A DNA stretch of 64,000 bases from Balaenoptera acutorostrata (GCF_949987535.1 NC_080081.1:40774428-40838427), one strand, 5' to 3'; shown: positions 49,215 through 59,251, counted from the stretch's first letter. Translations and numbers: made by a program. The notes: a model not told the origin generated them from the letters alone.

Positions 49215-51775
49215 AAAAAGATTTTAATGTGTTACAATATATATACAATATCTCTTCCATTTCAACCACTTTTAAAAGTACAAATCAATAGCATTAATTA
49301 CATTCACAGTACTGTGTAATCTATCACCATTATTGATTTCCAAAAGTTTTTATCACTCCAAACATAAACTCTGTTACCATTAAATAATAACATTCTCCAC
49401 TATTCCCAACCCCTAGTAACCAGTAATCTACTTTTTGTCACTATTCCTCTATTGTAGGTATTTCATGTGAATGGGAACATACCATAATTTCTTTATGTGT
49501 CTGGCTTATTTCACTTTATCATAATTTTTTCAAGGTCCATCTATGTTGTATCATATATCAGAACTTCATTCCTTTTTGTAGCTCAATAATATTCCACTGT
49601 ATGTATACATCACATTTTATTTATCCGTTCATCTGTTGATGCACACTTTGGTCATTTTCATCTTTGGGTATTGTGAATAATGTTGCAATGAATACTGGCG
49701 TATGAGTATCTGGCTGAGTCACTGTTTTCAATTCTTGGAGTATATACCTACAAATGAAATTGCTGAGATGCATGGTAATTTCATGATGAGTTTTTTGAGG
49801 AGCACTAAAATGTTTTCCATAGCAGCTACCACATGCAACATTTTACATCCCCACCAGTGATGTGCAAGTGTTCCAAATTATTCACATCCTTTTCAACACT
49901 TGTTATTTTCTGTTTTTCATTTTGTTGTTTTTTAAAAAATAGCCATACGAGTTATATTATCTCATGGTTAGAATTTGCATTTTCCTAATGACTAATAATT
50001 GTAAGCATCTTTTCTTGTGCTTACTGGCCACTTGTATATATTCTTTGCCTATTCAAGTCCATTGCTGATTTTTTAATTGAGCTGTTTGCCTTTTTGTTGA
50101 GTTGCAGAAGATCTTTATATATTCTATTAAGCTATTATCAGATACAGTGTTTGCAAATATTTTCTACAACTTCTTAGTGTATCTTTTTTTTTTTTTGATG
50201 ATGTCCTTTTATACTCACAAGTTTTTAATTTCGATGAAGTACAATTTGCCTGTTTTTTCTTTTGTTGTTCATGCTTTTAATGACATATCTCAATTATCAA
50301 TATATTTCATTAGTGCATATGTCTATTCTTATGCCAGTGAAACATTGTTTTGATTACTGTAGCATTGTACTAGGTTTTGAAATCAGGAAATGTGAGTCTT
50401 TCATCATTGTTCCTATTTTTTAAGATCATTTTGGCTATTTGAGCTGCTTGCAACTCCATGTGAATTTGATGATTGGCTTTCCCATTGCAGCAAAAAAGTG
50501 CTGTTGGAATTTTAATATGGATTGCATTGAATCTGTGAGTTGCTTTGGGTAGAACAATATCAAGTGTTCTTATCCATGAATGTAGGATATCTTTACATTT
50601 CTTTACAAGATTTTCACCTCTTTGACAATTTACTCCGAGCTATTTTATTCTTTTACATGATATTATAGGTGGTACTGCTTTCTCATTTTCTTTCTCAGAT
50701 TGCTCATTGCTGGTACATAGAAACACAACTGATTTTAATGTGTTGATTTTACACCCTGTAGTTTTGATGCATTTGTTTATTGCTCTAGTTACTTTCTTGT
50801 GCATTCTTTGGGAGAAAAAACAAATAAACAAACACCTCTCCCAATTTTTGCAAATAGGCTCTGTGCTGGAGCACTCATTTGACTTTTTTTTAATTTTTAA
50901 AAATATTTATTTATTTATTTATTTTGGCTGCACCAGGTCTCAGTTACTGCACACAGGATCTTCGTTGCCGCATGTGGGATCTTCATTGTGGCACGAGGGA
51001 GCTTTAGTTGCAGCATGCAAACTCTTAGTTGTGGCATGCATGTGGGATCTAGTTTCCTGATCAGAGATTGAACCCGGGTCCCCTGCATTAGGAGCATAGA
51101 GTCTTAGCGACTGGACCACCAGTGCTTTCACTGAGCCTAGGAATCAGCTCCAGGTGAAAGCTTAGGGTTTTCTCAGGTCTTTTCTTGGGCATGTTGTGAC
51201 CTTCTAAATTCTCCTATATACATTTGCATGTCCTAATTTCCCAAAGACACTCTCAGCAGATTTTTCTCCCAGGTGGTCTATTGTATGTTTCCGTTGTAAT
51301 GTTTTAATGTCAGGTTACCTGTGAGTCCTTAGTTCTGCTTGCAGTGTTTTCAAGTAATGCACCATTTCCAGCTTGAGAACCACGTTAGTCAAGACAGAGC
51401 CAAACACCAAATCCTTCAGGTAGTCCTCAGACAGATTAGAACAGACATGCACAAAACTTTCCAAATAAATTTATGCTCTCTATGCTCTCTTAAACCACAG
51501 ACCAGAGTCCCACACTGGGAACTCAGACTTCCCTCTTTGAGAGCACAGTACATTGGGAAAGTGGTGGGGCAAGCACAGATAAAAATACTGCAGTTTTCCT
51601 ACCATTATTAAGTTGCCTTTTTCTTAATCCAGCTTTTACTTGGTTGCTGTAAACCTTTGACTCTTCCAGAGTTCTAACAAAGCTGTTTCTGATAGTTTCT
51701 GCTTGTTTTTGATGTTTCTGTGGGGGGTGGGGAGGAGCAAGAGCTAAGAGCTGCCTACTATGCCATTTTGTTCAT
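49215..51775 (-). mobile_element. Internally deleted L1, minus strand
   Basis: 49,215-50,830 reads in reverse the L1 3'UTR and the second half of ORF2; the antisense peptide at 50,640-50,831 has GCKINTLKSVVFL, just after the RT core. From about 50,832 to 51,775 the sequence is no longer ORF2 but looks like an L1 5'UTR, ending at a 5' terminus read on the minus strand as 'aaaatggcatagtaggcagc'. ORF1, the endonuclease and most of RT are missing. A SINE interrupts it at 50,898-51,119. The 5'UTR assignment is by resemblance. Confidence 0.6.
50898..51119 (-). mobile_element. Diverged tRNA-derived SINE (CHR/ART-like)
   Basis: Contains 'cccgggtcccctgcattagg' (B-box side), 'gcatgtgggatcttcattgt' and a TTTA-rich tail at 50,903-50,921. 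It is more diverged than the other SINEs here, and no clear target duplication was found. Confidence 0.7.
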
Positions 51776-54296
51776 GTTCTGAAAATAAATTGCTGTTATT
51801 TATATTTAAGCTCTTAAAAATAAATTTAATTATCTTTACAACTAAGTTTAGAGTATAAGAGAAGAAAGTTAAAAATGTGGATAATTATGAATTGAAGAAT
51901 TTGTGACTGGAAAAATGTTATAGGATTCACATTTTTCAAAATATATTAAAAGATTTTCAATATTTTTAATGAGATATGGGACACTAATTATGCAACAAAA
52001 GGAAATGGTTAAATAAGGTATAAACTATTTCAATATGATGGAATACCAACACAGTATTAAAATTGTTTTCCTAAAAGAATTAAAAGTTTTGGAGAAACTC
52101 TGACAATGTAATGTAAACAAAAAAAAAAGCATACCTCTTAATTAAGAAGGAATTTGAATACATATACCTACTCTGCTATATCCTCAAAAACCATTATAAC
52201 AATGGTAAATATTAAAAAAATAATTTATATATGTAAATTTATTTGTTTATTTTTTTATGGCATAGTAAACACCCAGAAAGGAGAATAGTAAATGACATAT
52301 CATCAACAAACTATTGATGTTGGAAATAAAATGGATCTGTTCTAAAACTATTTAGAAAAGCTACCCAAATTGAATCCTTGGTTAGCAGTAAGGAAAGCTA
52401 AGAAATGACTGAGTTTATACCTCAAAATATTCCCAAAGCTTTCACCTACCACTGAGAATGGGGAGGAGGGCAAAAATTAGGCTAAAATAAGGAGATTTAA
52501 TCAACAGACTGCAAAAGATATTTAACATTTCTTGATGCCCTATAATATCAAAGAAAGCCGGTATCTGCCATCTTCTACTGTGGAAAAAAAGCCTGAGAAT
52601 TATTCTCTGAAGAGGGTAGAACAAAGGGTCTCTTTCTGCATCTCTATTTAAAGTCATTTTTGCCAAATTTCATTTTCTTTGTGTCGGTCAAGCATGTTTT
52701 TCTTTTCTTCCTTTTTGGTCTCCTCAATCCTTAACAAAGTTTTGTTCTTTAGATATCTTATCCTCTGTTTATATATAAAAGTATATGACTAGTTGATTAG
52801 CAATTCTCTGAGCTATAGAGAAAATAACATTTTAAAAACAAACCTTTAAGCTAACAATTGAAGTCTATTTAAAAAAGGGAATGATAGAATAAAATTAGAC
52901 TCTAGAAAAAAAAGACAAATTCTCAAGAAAAAGAGGGGAAGATATTGCATTCATGAAGCAAACAGGATGATTATATATAATATATGTGGGTATACACATA
53001 AATGTATGTGTGTACATGTATATGTATTATATATATGTATAAACAAAAGGTGAAAGATAAAGTTGAGAAAATCTTGCAGAAAGAAGAGAAAATAAAAAAT
53101 GAAGAAAAAGACAAGAATGGAGAAGAGGATAAGAAGTATAAGAAAATGAGAGACACGTTCCGTTAATTCAAATATCCAAATAATAGGAGTTTGAAGAAGA
53201 AACTACATGAGATTAAAAAGAAAAATATATTAAATAAATAATTTGAGTAGTTTTCGTAGGTATTAAGGGCATGCTTTTTTTTAAATTTCAATGCTTCATT
53301 AAATGTGCATAACTAGTTGAGAAAACTAGACCAATGCCAAAGGAACATCATTGTGAAATTTCAGAATATTGGGTTAAATGGGAAGATCATATAATATTCC
53401 AGATGAAAAAAAAACAGTCTACACACTGAGGCACAGTCATTAGTATGTCCTCAGGCTTTTTATGAGAAACAATAGAAACTAAAAAGAAGTGGAAAATACC
53501 TTACAAATTCAGAAGAAAAGTGAAAACTAAACTAGATTCATAATCAGGCAAACTATCACTCAACTGTTAGTCTAATATAGACATTTTTATAGATTGCAGG
53601 GACTCAAAAATTAAAGTTTTTTACTTAGATCTGAATAACATACATACAGTAATCATGAAATAAATACAAATATTTATTTAACCAAAATTATGACAAATCA
53701 TAATGAGAGGATGGGGTGATGGGTGGAAAGTGATGAGTGTGTATTGTAGTTAAAAACAGAAACAAATTAAATGCTTACTCTTCACTGAGGGAAGAGAATA
53801 CATATGTTTTAAAAATAAATATAGCAACACTAGCTTATTTAGAGATTTAAACCATTCCTAAAATAATGCCTCAAATATGTGAATGTAGCTGTTTCTGCTG
53901 CATAGTAAATGTAAGATGATAAAAATGGAAGATGAGACAGAGAAATATTTTAAAGAAATTCTGTAAAAACTGTTGAACTTTTAATATTTTCATATTTACA
54001 CACATACTACTGGGATTCAAAATGTAAGGACATACATAAATATAGTAACAGATTTTGGGGAACTACGCATAATGATAATTCTCTTTTTATGTTTTTCTTC
54101 ATTTTTGAAAAACATCTACAGTTTCTATATATGTTTTAATAAGCTTAATTAAAATAAATGACATAGAAATATACATTTCTTTTGAGGTCTTTTGTGTTGA
54201 ACATTATGTCTACCTAAGTGAGCCAGGCCAAATCACAAAGGCTTATCCAAGTTCAATGTGTGTTGACAAAAAGTAATTCCAACTACACTAATAAGG
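51776..54296. other. AT-rich non-coding stretch
   Basis: Includes a TATATG-rich patch at 52,970-53,040 and a purine-rich block at 53,041-53,160. No gene or nameable element is seen. Confidence 0.4.
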
Positions 54297-54640
54297 ATAA
54301 GCTAAGTTATTCCACTGTAACAAATAAACTTTAAACAACAGTGACCTTAAAGATAAAGATTTACTCTTACTAAATATGTCCTCTGCAGAGCAGCAGCCAT
54401 CTCTGTTTCATACAGCATCATTCATGAGCCTAACAGAGGGATCCATACAAGATGCTGTGGCAAGACTAAGAGTACACAGTGAATTTATTCTGGATCATGA
54501 ATACTTTGACTGAAAGGAACACGTTGTTTTTGCTTACTTTTAATTGGCCAAAGTAAGTCATATGATCATAATTAAATCTGCGAGAATAAGTAGTACAATC
54601 TTCCCACGTGCTCAGAATGGGAAGTAAACTGGCACAAATC
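54297..54640 (+). repeat. Probable ancient mammalian interspersed repeat
   Basis: 'ccactgtaacaaataaactt' (54,312), 'cctctgcagagcagcagcca' (54,380) and 'ttttaattggccaaagtaag' (54,537) occur in the order of a common old mammalian repeat that I cannot name with certainty. No coding frame. Confidence 0.45.
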
Positions 54641-54828
54641 CACAGGGTCTCAACTAAAGTTAATTATTACTACGATTATTATTATTTGAACTTAGTTTCC
54701 TTACTGAGCCTGCAGGTTGAAAACCTTGTTTCCCTGCACCTTTGCAGGCCCAAGGAATATAAATTAAGGATTACTCTTGTTACCAGACAGCTTAAAATCA
54801 AATTTCTGTTTTATTAAAAAACAAAACA

Positions 54829-54963
54829 GGACTTCCCTGGTGATCCAGTGGTTAAGACTCTGCACTTCTACTGCAGGGGGCGCGGGTTTGACCCTTAGTC
54901 AGGATCCTTGGTCAGGGAAGTCCCGTGTGCTGTGTGAAGTTCTGGCCAAAAACAATAAAAAAC
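54829..54963 (+). mobile_element. Short CHR-type SINE
   Basis: Begins 'ggacttccctggtgatccag', has 'gcgcgggtttgacccttagt' as the B-box segment, and ends 'ggccaaaaacaataaaaaac'. The target duplication is not clear because the flank is A-rich. Confidence 0.88.
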
Positions 54964-55019
54964 CCACCCTGTTATCTGTACCCCAGACAAATTTATAATA
55001 TTTATATTTATAATATTTC

Positions 55020-55200
55020 TTCCTCTGCTACTTATATCTGTATGATTTTAGCACATTACATAAACTTTCTTATCTATAAAATGATAATAATAGATCTTAC
55101 CTTACCAATTTTTTGTAAGGATTAAATAAATTAATATATATACAGTTTTTAAAATAGTGCTTGGAAAATAATAAGTTTATTAAGTGTTTTCTGTTATTAC
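55020..55200 (+). mobile_element. MIR-like old SINE
   Basis: 'ctcttatctataaaatg'-like sequence at about 55,068-55,086, then 'aaggattaaataaattaata' (55,117), 'agtgcttggaaaataataag' (55,156) and an end resembling 'gttattac'. This is the typical order of the MIR 3' half. Confidence 0.65.
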
Positions 55201-55459
55201 TACCAGTAGGAGTATTTTTTTTTAATTTTTGTCTCAGGGTGATTATGGAGGTATAAGATGGGGGGTATATAGACAAAAAAAAAATGATCTCCTTTGATGC
55301 CTAGTGTTTAAATTTCAAGAATGTCCTAGAAGGGCTAGAACTACAATGAAATTCCTAAACAGCTCACTTCTGACTGTGTCAGACTGATCAACCTCTAACT
55401 CTAGTCTCTTACAGAAGGAAGAATGTTCCCTCAGGTGGAGGTGGGAGAATACATATGTA

Positions 55460-55468
55460 AACACACAC

Positions 55469-55500
<32 letters not shown>
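55460..55500. repeat. (CA)20 microsatellite
   Basis: CA run with one G interruption at about 55,473. Confidence 0.93.
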
Positions 55501-55505
<5 letters not shown>

Positions 55506-56086
55506 TACACAATCTGCTTCACCTCTACTGTTCTCTACATGCAAGAGTAAAGCATTGCAAGCCATGTAAAGATGAAATGTGACATAAAATTAAAAAAAAA
55601 AAAAAAATCAGTCAAAAGAAAGAGATACACTAATGCTCCACATATTGGAGTTGGAGTTAAAGACAAGAACTTTGATCCAAAAGAAGAAAAAAATTAGGAG
55701 GTTACTATGTTTAATGCAAGGTGTTTTAACCAAAAACATGGGAAATGTATTCAACATAGAATAATAGTAAATTGAATTGTTCCCAAATACTAAATGAAAT
55801 ATTTTAATATTAACTATTAACATTTAATAATTAAAATGACAGGAAACATGGAGAGATATTATGGTATAAGAATATGAAAGATCAAATAATTATATACATT
55901 ATAATTAATTCCAGAGAAAATAAGAAAATAAATTGAAAGAAAATGTAAAAAATAATTGTATTTAGTTTGTATCATGGCATTGAGAAGAATGTTTTATCTT
56001 TTCTAATTTTTAATGAATTTATACAAAATTTATAATGAAAAACATGTTTAAGATTCTAAAATGTATTTTTATATGTTAGAAGACTG
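55501..56086. other. AT-rich flank of the ERV insertion
   Basis: A-rich sequence with an A15 run near 55,592. No element was recognised. Confidence 0.4.
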
Positions 56087-56092
56087 AGGAAT
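56087..56092. repeat. Left target-site duplication of the ERV
   Basis: AGGAAT directly before the LTR 5' TG; identical to 59,246-59,251. Confidence 0.93.
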
Positions 56093-56396
56093 TGTCGGGA
56101 ACCAGCTACAAGCTGACACAGTCCTTGCAGCTTAAAGCATGGCAAAGTCCTGCTTAATTCCTGACAGGACCCGAAAGAGTTATTAGAGAAGATATGAGTC
56201 TTGGCCCATGAGGTTGCTTGCGGTTTCTCTAACTATAGTTTGTCCTTGGCATATTTTGGCAATCACAGTCTGTTCTCACGCATGTTTATATTCTGGTTCG
56301 CAGTATGTTTTGTACTATAACTTCAACATTAAGGAAATACTGTCTGATGATTCTGTCTTGTGATTTTAACAAAAACATGTATTTCCTACTGCAATC

Positions 56397-56404
56397 TATA
56401 AAAA
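56397..56404 (+). promoter_or_regulatory. 5' LTR TATA box
   Basis: TATAAAAA, unchanged in the 3' LTR (59,123-59,130). It is the likely core promoter element for proviral transcription. Confidence 0.8.
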
Positions 56405-56418
56405 GAGTTTTGATGGGA

Positions 56419-56424
56419 AATAAA
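56419..56424 (+). promoter_or_regulatory. 5' LTR polyadenylation signal
   Basis: AATAAA followed by the GT-rich 'ggtgtgtgtgcttgt'. It is conserved in the 3' LTR at 59,145-59,150, where it would end proviral transcripts. Confidence 0.8.
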
Positions 56425-56522
56425 GGTGTGTGTGCTTGTACACCACGCTCCTGACCCCGTCTCTTCTTAATCACCTCACCTGCTCTCAGGACTTGTTCCT
56501 CAGTCTAACAGCGACTGACAAG

Positions 56523-56540
56523 TGGCGCCCGAACAGGGAC
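56523..56540 (+). other. Primer-binding site, tRNA-Lys3 type
   Basis: TGGCGCCCGAACAGGGAC begins two bases after the LTR end. This is the complement of the 3' end of tRNA-Lys(UUU), the primer used by several betaretroviruses and lentiviruses. The site appears fully intact. Confidence 0.93.
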
Positions 56541-56596
56541 CTGAGTACGTGGGCTGTTGAGAGGGACCCCGGAGATACTTCGCGTGCACGCATAAG

Positions 56597-56660
56597 GTAA
56601 ATGAGATTGTGCCGGGGGATGTTTTACATGTAGTTTTTCTTTCTGTTTTATTCTCATCAG
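56597..56660 (+). other. Possible 64-nt intron in the ERV leader
   Basis: A good donor AAG|GTAAAT (GT at 56,597-56,598) and a strong acceptor, a pyrimidine-rich tract ending 'ttattctcatcag' at 56,660, lie 8 bases before the gag ATG. The intron would be at the lower size limit for mammals. The donor may instead be the usual leader donor for env mRNA. Splicing is inferred from sequence only. Confidence 0.35.
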
Positions 56661-56668
56661 GAGTAAAA

Positions 56669-57619
56669 ATGGGGCAAACTGGATCTAAGGAACGACAACT
56701 TTTCGTTCAGCTACTGTACTCTCTGTTATCCACTTGGGGCGTTAAGGTTACGCATAAACAGCTTGATCGTTTTCTTCATTTTGTGCAGGAAATTTGTCCA
56801 TCGTTCCCGGAAGGAGGAGCTGTTAATATTCAAACATGGGAAAAAATAGGTCAGCAATTGAAAAGTTTCTATTCGCTTCATGGACCTTCTAAGGTTCCTG
56901 TAGTTACTTTTTCACTTTGGAATTTGATAAGGGACTGTCTTGACCCAACTTATGAGATTCAGAAGTTATTCAAAGCAGCGTCTTTACGCCGTTCTCCTTC
57001 TGCCCCTCAGGTACAAAATTTGTCTGAGGAACCTGAGCCTGTCTCTCCTACTGCGCCTTCCTTGTTGGCGACCATGCCATCTTCAGAGTCCTTGGAGGAT
57101 GATGATAAATTATCCTCAGAGGATGAGGCTAAATTGGAGGAAGAGGCTGCACGATATCACAATCCTGATTTTGATGATGACATTTTTGCAGCCCTTAAGA
57201 ATGCACCTGTGGGATATGAAAACTTCCTTATATTAGATAAAACTTCATTTACTGCTCTAGCCCAAGCTTTAACTTGGGTGAAACATTTACATGATGTTAC
57301 TCAAGATGCTTCCCTAGGCCCTGTTGCGCATTCTTCTGGTTTTTCCTTGCCAGCGAAAGTTCCTGATGAGCCTCCCTCAGTGGCTCGGGGGTCTATGTCT
57401 GTTTCTTCTACTTCCTCTCTGCCTGTGAGTCTTTCTTCTCCACTCCAAACTGCTATATTTCAAGCTTCTGTGCAGGGGGAAGATATATCTTCTTTGGGGT
57501 TTAAAATAAAGACGGGGAAATATACCATAACCCCGTACAATTTATTGAGACGCTCTTTGTATACTTTACATTTTTTGAATGTAGATAAGCAAGGGCAGAC
57601 AGCTGCAGAAAGATTTTAG
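56669..57619 (+). pseudogene. ERV gag (matrix/p-domain) fused to integrase C-terminus
   Basis: The ATG at 56,669 (context aaaATGG, favourable) starts MGQTGSK, with Gly2 as a probable myristoylation site. The frame is open for 316 codons; 20 further upstream codons are open but lie in the leader. Residues 1-95 are a betaretroviral matrix domain. Two late-domain motifs, PSAP (110-113) and PTAP (127-130), precede an acidic stretch (143-159). SPLQ...GED around 257-272 marks the run-up to capsid. At about residue 278 (near 57,500) the sequence switches in frame to an integrase-like segment (NLLRRSLYTLHFLNV...AAERF) and stops at TAG 57,617-57,619. Capsid and nucleocapsid are absent, so no particle can be built from this frame alone. 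Confidence 0.9.
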
Positions 57620-57790
57620 CATCCTTGTGCCTTGCCTTTTGCTGAAGTCCATTGACGGGATCCTCTTACTAATCAATGGAATGGTCCAGATCCTGAATTA
57701 ATACGGGGTCGAGGGCATGTTTGTGTGTTTCCTAGGGACGCTGAGGATCCTCGTTGGGTGCCTGAGCGCCTGGTGAGATTCTATGGATCC
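57500..57790 (+). pseudogene. ERV pol remnant: integrase C-terminal domain
   Basis: This continues the gag frame. After two in-frame stops (TAG 57,617-57,619 and TGA 57,653-57,655) it reads [16 protein letters not shown], then [15 protein letters not shown] and RWVPERLVR, the SH3-like DNA-binding C-terminal domain of a betaretroviral integrase. Protease, RT, RNase H and the integrase catalytic core are missing, which indicates a large deletion whose left end lies in gag. Nothing here could be enzymatically active. Confidence 0.85.
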
Positions 57791-57937
57791 GGAACAAATG
57801 GAGAACTCCCTTCCCTGCGTTATGGATCTGGACCTGATGGTGAATTCCCTCCCCCACCATATGAAGAGAATGGGACTCGACAACATCCTATTAGGAACTT
57901 AACCACTTTTGTTATGGCTTGTGTTCCATCATCCTAG
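57783..57937 (+). pseudogene. Pol/env boundary remnant with a small tandem repeat
   Basis: In the same frame as the integrase piece, two related units ([10 protein letters not shown] and [10 protein letters not shown], at about 57,781-57,849) form an imperfect repeat of about 39 bases, followed by PPPPYEENG. Near 57,890-57,937 the translation ([11 protein letters not shown]) resembles an SU segment and ends at TAG 57,935-57,937. A second deletion joining the integrase end to mid-SU probably lies between 57,850 and 57,890. Confidence 0.55.
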
Positions 57938-58807
57938 CTATTCTTACTGGTTCTGTGTACGTTTTCCAAAAAAAAAGGGTTTTATGACATACGTTGTGAT
58001 AATTGTAATTTGACAAATTTTATAACCACGGGGGACTCCAATTGGGGATTTCTTCTTGTTCATCAGCCTCCCTTTGTTATGCTCCCTGTAAATGTTACAG
58101 GTCCTTGGTATTCTAATTCAGGTTTGCAGGTCATACATGAACTTTCCCTTCTTTTACAACGGCCCAAGCGATTTTTGGGGCTACTTATAGCTGGAATTAC
58201 AGCGCTCATTGCAGTTATTGCTTCTGTAGCTGCTTCTGCTACTGCGCTGACTCAAAGTATCCATACTACCACATTTGTGAATAACTTAGCCACTAATGTC
58301 TCTAATGCTTTGGGAACTCAGGAATCTATTGATAGAAAATTAGAAAGTCATGTTAATGCATTGGAAGAAGTTGCTATTATTCTTGGAGACCAATTAGCTG
58401 CTTTAAAAACTGCCTTTTCTATGCATTGTCATGCAGAATTTTCTGCAATCTGTGTAACCTCTAAGCCATATAATCATTCGCAATGGCCTTGGCCTCAGAT
58501 TAAGAATCATTTATTGGGAATTTGGTCTCATTCCAGTCTATTCCTTGATATTGTTCGCTTACATGAGGATATCACAAATATCCAGCATGCAGCTCCCCTA
58601 GATGTAAATCCAGTGGAAATTGCTCTAGACATATTCACCCAGATTACACGTACTTTTGCCCCGAGTTCTCTTATTACACTCCTTTATAATTGTTATTGGT
58701 ATTTTAATATTATTGTGTATTTGTTGTTTTCCAGTCCTCCTGCGAACTGGCTTACGAGTAATTGCAGAACTCCGAGTCGGACTCTACCACCTCACATTAA
58801 AAAATAA
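57938..58807 (+). pseudogene. ERV env remnant: end of SU and TM ectodomain
   Basis: The open frame from 57,938 contains no ATG near its start; a TTG at 58,010 is the first candidate. Counted from 58,010: a furin-type site RPKR at residues 51-54 (58,160-58,171), a hydrophobic fusion-peptide-like segment at 55-80, heptad-rich sequence at about 86-137, a Cys pair C140-X7-C148 rather than the gammaretroviral CX6CC, and N-glycosylation sites NVT (28), NVS (96) and NHS (155). The signal peptide and most of SU are deleted. Near 58,654-58,662 (TTTT/CCCC runs) a one-base slip moves the membrane anchor and tail into another frame. The out-of-frame tail remains hydrophobic because the DNA is T-rich. Confidence 0.88.
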
Positions 58808-58862
58808 GGAAGGGGGACATGTCGGGAACCAGCTGCAAGCTGACACAGTCTTTGCAGCTTAA
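58656..58862 (+). pseudogene. ERV env membrane anchor and tail in shifted frame
   Basis: The frame +1 relative to the TM ectodomain reads a strongly hydrophobic stretch (SFIIVIGILILLCICCFPVL), then RTGLRVIAELRVGLYHLTLK, which has the look of a genuine Env membrane span and cytoplasmic tail. It continues past the polypurine tract into the 3' LTR. It is the 3' part of env separated by the indel near 58,660, not an independent gene. Confidence 0.8.
58806..58817 (+). other. ERV polypurine tract
   Basis: AAGGAAGGGGGA two bases before the 3' LTR start, the expected plus-strand primer for reverse transcription. It appears intact. Confidence 0.88.
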
Positions 58863-59245
58863 AGCATGGCAAAATCCTGCTTAATTCCTGACAGGACCCG
58901 AAAGAGTTATTAGAGAAGATATGAGTCTTGGTCCGTGAGGTTGCTTGCGGTTTCTCTACTATAGTTTGTCCTTGGCATATTTTGGCAATCACAGTCTGTT
59001 CTCACGCATGTTTATATTCTGGTTCGCAGTATGTTTTGTACTATAACTTCAACATTAAGGAAATACTGTCTGATGATTCTGTCTTGTGATTTTAACAAAA
59101 ACATGTATTTCCTACTGCAATCTATAAAAAGAGTTTTGATGGGAAATAAAGGTGTGTGTGCTTGTACACCATGCTCCTGACCCCGTCTCTTTTTAATCCC
59201 TCACCTGCTCTCAGGACTTGTTCCTCAGTCTAACAGCGACTGACA
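58820..59245 (+). repeat. ERV 3' LTR (426 bp)
   Basis: Starts TGTCGGGAACC and ends GCGACTGACA. It differs from the 5' LTR at about seven transitions and two one-base deletions (in the 'tctcta(a)ctat' and 'aatc(a)cctc' regions). The TATA box is at 59,123-59,130 and AATAAA at 59,145-59,150. Confidence 0.95.
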
Positions 59246-59251
59246 AGGAAT
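59246..59251. repeat. Right target-site duplication of the ERV
   Basis: AGGAAT directly after the LTR terminal CA; identical to 56,087-56,092. Confidence 0.93.

Larger units (their letters stand above)
56093..56520 (+). repeat. ERV 5' LTR (428 bp)
   Basis: Starts TGTCGGGAACC and ends GCGACTGACA, with the usual TG...CA ends. A TATA box TATAAAAA lies at 56,397-56,404 and a polyadenylation signal AATAAA at 56,419-56,424, followed by a GT-rich stretch. The order U3-TATA-AATAAA-short R-U5 is normal for a betaretroviral LTR. The short distance between TATA and AATAAA implies that the poly(A) signal lies just upstream of, or in, a very short R. Confidence 0.95.
56093..59245 (+). mobile_element. Internally deleted class II (betaretrovirus-like) ERV
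   Basis: A complete provirus outline of only 3,153 bp. It has a 5' LTR, tRNA-Lys3-type primer site, leader, chimeric gag/integrase frame, SU/TM env remnant, polypurine tract and 3' LTR, flanked by a perfect 6-bp target duplication AGGAAT (56,087-56,092 and 59,246-59,251). Six-base duplications and the Gag and Env features fit class II (ERVK-like) elements. Capsid, nucleocapsid, pro, RT, RNase H, most of integrase and most of SU are absent. The LTRs differ by about 7 transitions and 2 single-base indels over about 426 bp (1.6%), so insertion was fairly recent. It cannot encode a replication-competent virus. Confidence 0.96.

Noticed and set aside
53035..53166. 43-codon Lys/Glu-rich open frame
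   Set aside because: Purine-rich A/G sequence gives open charged frames by chance; no motif, context or repeat partner.
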